The notes under the pieces: model-generated
The model's input: only the letters and a program-made list of their open reading frames with translations
The model's database searches: none
What the model was told of the DNA's origin: nothing
Origin: an uncultured Alphaproteobacteria bacterium
GTDB lineage: Bacteria; Pseudomonadota; Alphaproteobacteria; Micavibrionales; Micavibrionaceae
NCBI GenBank assembly: GCA_937124505.1
Contig: CAKZKV010000192.1
Span: forward strand, 1-8,273
Reading direction: 5' to 3'
DNA length: 8,273 bases
Position numbers and translations under genes: made by a program
Part shown: piece by piece, positions 5,516 through 8,273 of the stretch
Numbering within the stretch: position 1 is the first letter of the stretch
Layout of the letters: each line of letters begins with the position of its first letter

Positions 5516-6808
5516 ATGTCAGCCTCAAAAGACCGCGCCCGTACAATTTTATCCCTCATCAAAGAAAAGTACTCGATCAGCAAATTAGTCGAACGGCAGA
5601 AACCAAAACCTGATACGCCTTTTCCACCCTCCATCCGCTCAACAAAGAAAATAAGTTTAAGCGCCCTTGAGAATTACTGGAGAATTCTGCTGCAGCAAAC
5701 GGAGGCAGATGAAACCGACAAAAACCTGATTGCAGATCCCGAAACCTGCGACAATCTGGAGGTGTTCCAGAACAATATCGAAAACTGTATCGGGACGGTC
5801 AAGGTTCCATTAGGAATCATCGGCCCACTACGAATCAACGGTATTTTTGCGCAGGGGGATTACTACATTCCTCTGGCGACAACCGAGGCGACGCTGGTGG
5901 CCTCATATGGGCGCGGAGCAAAACTTATCAGCGCCTGTGGCGGATGTACAACGGCCCTTCTCAATGACGGAATCAGCCGCACACCGGCTTTTGCGTTTCA
6001 AACCCTGACCGAAGCCGGGTTGTTTACCGAATGGCTGAACGACAGTTTTGATGCCTTAAAAGAGGTTGCAGAGGCAACGACCCGCTTCGGCAAACTGGTT
6101 GATATCAGAACACACATGGAAGGCAACCACGTTTATCTGATCTGTGAATATTTTACCGGCGATGCATCAGGCCAGAACATGAGTACGATTGCAACGGAGG
6201 CGCTGTGCCACTTTATTGCAGAACACACCCCTTTCGCGCCGGAATACTGGTTACTGGAGTCAAATTTTTCCGGAGATAAAAAAGCTGCCGCCGCTTCGTT
6301 CTTTACGGTACGCGGCAAAAAAGCCACAGCAGAAGTCCTGATCCCCAATGAGTTGATCGAAAAATACCTGCATACGGACGTTGACACCATGTACCGTTCC
6401 TGGCGGATGGCCGCACTGGGCGGCGTTATGAGCGGAACCATAGGGGTTCACTTTCACTACGCAAACGGCCTGACGGCCTTGTATCTGGCAACCGGGCAGG
6501 ATGCCGCCTGCGCCTCAGAATCCAGTGTTGGTATCACGCGCACGGAAATCCGCGACGGGAATCTTTACGCCTCCGTCACCCTGCCGAATATTATGGCGGG
6601 AACCGTTGGCGGCGGCACGAAACTGCCAACACAAAGCGCCGGGCTAAAAATCCTTGGCCTGCAAGGAGAAGGCAAGGTTCATGCCTTTGCAGAAGTCTGT
6701 GCCGCGACCTGTCTCGCGGGTGAACTCTCGCTTATTGGCGCCATGTGCGCGGGTCATTTTGCCGGCGCGCATCAAAAACTGGCACGGGGACATAATGGCA
6801 AAAAATGA
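5516..6808 (+). CDS. Hydroxymethylglutaryl-CoA reductase, class I-like, soluble
   Basis: This enzyme reduces HMG-CoA to mevalonate with two NAD(P)H. All expected class I landmarks are present: ENCIGTVKVPLGIIGPL (89-105), PLATTEATLVAS (119-130, catalytic E124), the dinucleotide motif GDASGQNM (215-222, DAMGMNM in animals), SGDKKAAAA (252-260, catalytic K255), GQDAA (327-331, catalytic D329), VGGGTKLPTQ (364-373), and the C-terminal GHFAGAHQKLAR (413-424), whose H419 matches the catalytic histidine five residues after the first. At 430 residues it matches the catalytic part alone, with no membrane anchor. The animal phosphorylation serine after the histidine is absent (Gly). The N-terminal ~45 residues are lysine-rich and not conserved as far as I can tell. 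No ribosome binding site precedes ATG 5516, and no other in-frame ATG occurs before residue 201. It is the first gene of an operon, overlapping the next by 14 bases. Most alphaproteobacteria make isoprenoids by the MEP route, so this gene is unexpected. Confidence 0.95.
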   Translation: MSASKDRARTILSLIKEKYSISKLVERQKPKPDTPFPPSIRSTKKISLSALENYWRILLQQTEADETDKNLIADPETCDNLEVFQNNIENCIGTVKVPLGIIGPLRINGIFAQGDYYIPLATTEATLVASYGRGAKLISACGGCTTALLNDGISRTPAFAFQTLTEAGLFTEWLNDSFDALKEVAEATTRFGKLVDIRTHMEGNHVYLICEYFTGDASGQNMSTIATEALCHFIAEHTPFAPEYWLLESNFSGDKKAAAASFFTVRGKKATAEVLIPNELIEKYLHTDVDTMYRSWRMAALGGVMSGTIGVHFHYANGLTALYLATGQDAACASESSVGITRTEIRDGNLYASVTLPNIMAGTVGGGTKLPTQSAGLKILGLQGEGKVHAFAEVCAATCLAGELSLIGAMCAGHFAGAHQKLARGHNGKK

Positions 6809-7733
6809 ACGCGACCTGCCTCTGCTGTTTCGTTTGTGGCAATACCAAAAAGAACGTTTTTCGATTGTCAAACACGGCCTGCTGATTGCTGCCTTTTCTG
6901 CCTCCGCCGTTTGCCTGTCGGCTCTTTTAAGAGGTCAAACCGATTTTCCGGGTATGGGCGCGTTTGCAGTTAGTTTCATTGTCTTGTTCACCCTGTTTTT
7001 CCAACTGAGAATTGCAGATGAGTTCAAGGACGCAGAGGAAGACGCCCTCTACCGCCCCGAACGCGCTGTGCCACGCGGCTTGATCAGCCTCAGGGAACTG
7101 GCGGGGATCGGCATTCTGACAGCTATATTGCAACTGATGGTCGTCACATCGCTTTCTTTAAGCCTTCTCCCTATTCTATTGATGATCTGGGTTTACATGT
7201 CTTTGATGAGTGCGGAATTTTTCGCACCGGCATGGCTGAAGGCCCGCCCACTTCTCTATATGGTCAGCCATATGCTGATTATGCCGCTGATTGACCTGTT
7301 TGCCACGGCCTGTGACTGGCTGGTGCAGGAACATCACATCCCGGACGGTCTGATCTGGTTTTTGATTGTCAGCTTTTTTAACGGCGTGATTATCGAGATT
7401 GGACGCAAAACATGGGCCCCGTCAATGGAGCGTCAGGGCGTTGAAACCTATTCTGCGGCCTGGGGACTGAAAACCGCCCTGCTCGCATGGATGGGGGCGG
7501 TAGTGGCAAGCTTAATTTGTGCCGTGATCGTCTCCTTTCAGACAGGGTTTGTTATTCCGGCTGTTTCTGCTCTTATAATTCTGGCGGCCTTGATGGCGCG
7601 AACGGCATGGCTGCTTTTAAAACATCAGGAACCCGCACATGCCAAGCGTCTTGAAGACATGTCGGGACTCTGGCTTATTTGTATTTATTTATTTCTGGGT
7701 ATTATTCCCATGGGAGTAAGCGCATGGCTGTAA
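6795..7733 (+). CDS. UbiA-superfamily prenyltransferase-like membrane protein
   Basis: This 312-residue protein has about eight to nine hydrophobic helices (near 28-45, 56-72, 103-118, 121-138, 152-172, 185-200, 226-248, 252-275, 292-310). The first cytosolic loop holds DEFKDAEED (75-83), giving Asp at 75, 79 and 83 as in the Mg-diphosphate-binding DxxxDxxxD motif of UbiA, followed by YRPERAVPRGLISL (86-99), the Arg-Pro segment typical of the superfamily. The second Asp-rich motif expected after helix 6 is not obvious; its place holds EIGRKTWAPSMERQGVETYS (201-220), Arg/Glu-rich. This subgroup is often left as UbiA-like of unknown substrate. The frame is open from an ATG at 6654, but that lies deep inside the reductase gene. 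ATG 6795 has GGGGA four bases upstream and gives a normal N-terminus. It overlaps its neighbours by 14 and 10 bases, so translation is probably coupled. Likely inner-membrane and lipid-related; the acceptor is unknown. Confidence 0.85.
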   Translation: MAKNERDLPLLFRLWQYQKERFSIVKHGLLIAAFSASAVCLSALLRGQTDFPGMGAFAVSFIVLFTLFFQLRIADEFKDAEEDALYRPERAVPRGLISLRELAGIGILTAILQLMVVTSLSLSLLPILLMIWVYMSLMSAEFFAPAWLKARPLLYMVSHMLIMPLIDLFATACDWLVQEHHIPDGLIWFLIVSFFNGVIIEIGRKTWAPSMERQGVETYSAAWGLKTALLAWMGAVVASLICAVIVSFQTGFVIPAVSALIILAALMARTAWLLLKHQEPAHAKRLEDMSGLWLICIYLFLGIIPMGVSAWL

Positions 7734-8273
7734 ACGATTTTCTATTTCCGGATGATGAGCCGGACAAGCCCCGCATGGGCGGCAAAGCCTATGCTTTGGC
7801 AAAACTGGGAAAACAATTCCCTATCCCTGGATGGTTTGTCGTTACGCCGCAAGCGATGACAGACGGTGCACTAAAATCACATGCCACAAAAGCTCTGGCA
7901 GACGCATTGGACAGTCTCGGCCCCGGCCCATTTGCCGTAAGGTCTTCCGCCGTGGACGAAGACGGCAGTGAGAGTTCCTTTGCCGGACAGTTTGAGAGTT
8001 TTTTGAATGTCGCTGCCGAAAACGTTGCACAAAAAATTACAGAGGTCTGGCAATCCGCCTTTACAGAAAGTGTCCTCACCTACCGCAAACAAAGAGGGCT
8101 GGACACGGCGCCTTCCGCCCCGGCTGTCCTGATCCAGAAAATGGTTCGGGCCGAATCCGCAGGCGTCGCGTTCACGGCTGATCCATTGACACATGATACA
8201 AACCGCATCGCAATTATGTCCGTGAAGGGACTTGCAGACAGGCTTGTCAGCGGTGAAGAAAACGGGGATACCT
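7724..8273 (+). CDS. PEP synthase-like, PEP/pyruvate-binding ATP-grasp domain (partial)
   Basis: The frame begins at ATG 7724 (GGGAG seven bases upstream) and runs off the right edge after 183 codons. It matches the N-terminal nucleotide-binding domain of PEP synthase and pyruvate phosphate dikinase: GGKAYALAKL (19-28), IPGWFVVTPQA (34-44), AVRSSAVDEDGSESSFAGQFESFLNV (71-96, in which R73 is the conserved ATP-site arginine), VLIQKMV (135-141) and SAGVAFTADP (145-154), then GLADRLVSG (169-177). These enzymes use ATP to phosphorylate a swivelling histidine, then pyruvate (giving PEP) or another acceptor, as in rifampicin phosphotransferase. The histidine and PEP domains would lie outside, so full length and true reaction are unknown. 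The linker between the first two motifs is rather compact compared with housekeeping PpsA, hinting at a specialised paralogue. It overlaps the UbiA-like gene by ten bases, so it belongs to the same operon. Confidence 0.9.
   Translation, partial: MAVNDFLFPDDEPDKPRMGGKAYALAKLGKQFPIPGWFVVTPQAMTDGALKSHATKALADALDSLGPGPFAVRSSAVDEDGSESSFAGQFESFLNVAAENVAQKITEVWQSAFTESVLTYRKQRGLDTAPSAPAVLIQKMVRAESAGVAFTADPLTHDTNRIAIMSVKGLADRLVSGEENGDT

Noticed and set aside
6654..6794. Upstream extension of the UbiA-like frame by 47 codons
   Set aside because: It would lie wholly within the reductase gene and adds an Arg/Pro-rich tail; ATG 6795 has its own ribosome binding site and normal operon overlap.
7877..8194. 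Minus-strand open frames opposite the PEP synthase-like gene
   Set aside because: The plus-strand frame has unmistakable PEP/pyruvate-binding motifs; these are shadows.

Overview
The window looks like part of an alphaproteobacterial chromosome of moderate GC content. The evidence is the type of flagellin, the style of the half-ABC exporter, the UbiA-like protein, and a palindromic repeat built around paired TCGTCA/TGACGA arms. The exact lineage cannot be fixed from sequence alone. No rRNA, tRNA, CRISPR array or intact transposase is visible.

Layout, left to right. (1) 1-568, minus strand: the start of an ABC exporter (cut by the left edge), preceded by a perfect 12-bp inverted repeat and a 58-codon ORF with a good ribosome binding site and a signal-peptide-like N-terminus. 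(2) 722-2741, plus strand: a divergent isochorismatase-fold protein with a doubtful catalytic set, then a solitary flagellin whose variable region carries a beta-sandwich resembling modules found on secreted carbohydrate-active proteins. (3) 2780-5222, minus strand: a TerC/Alx-family membrane protein and a CPA1-type Na+/H+ antiporter, both probably concerned with ion and pH or metal stress. (4) 5223-5515: a divergent intergenic region holding a 146-bp, deeply nested palindromic (MITE-like) element and a promoter immediately before the next gene. (5) 5516 to the right edge, plus strand: a tightly overlapping operon of class I-like HMG-CoA reductase, a UbiA-superfamily membrane protein, and the N-terminal part of a PEP synthase-like (ATP-grasp, PEP/pyruvate-binding) enzyme.

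The last block is the most interesting. The three genes overlap by 14 and 10 bases, so they are almost certainly translated from one mRNA. HMG-CoA reductase makes mevalonate, the UbiA superfamily moves prenyl or related chains in membranes, and PEP-synthase-type domains make PEP or phosphorylate another acceptor using ATP. No other mevalonate-pathway gene is visible. The operon may encode an isoprenoid- or lipid-related pathway I cannot name. The second candidate is the flagellin with its apparently glycan-binding insert.
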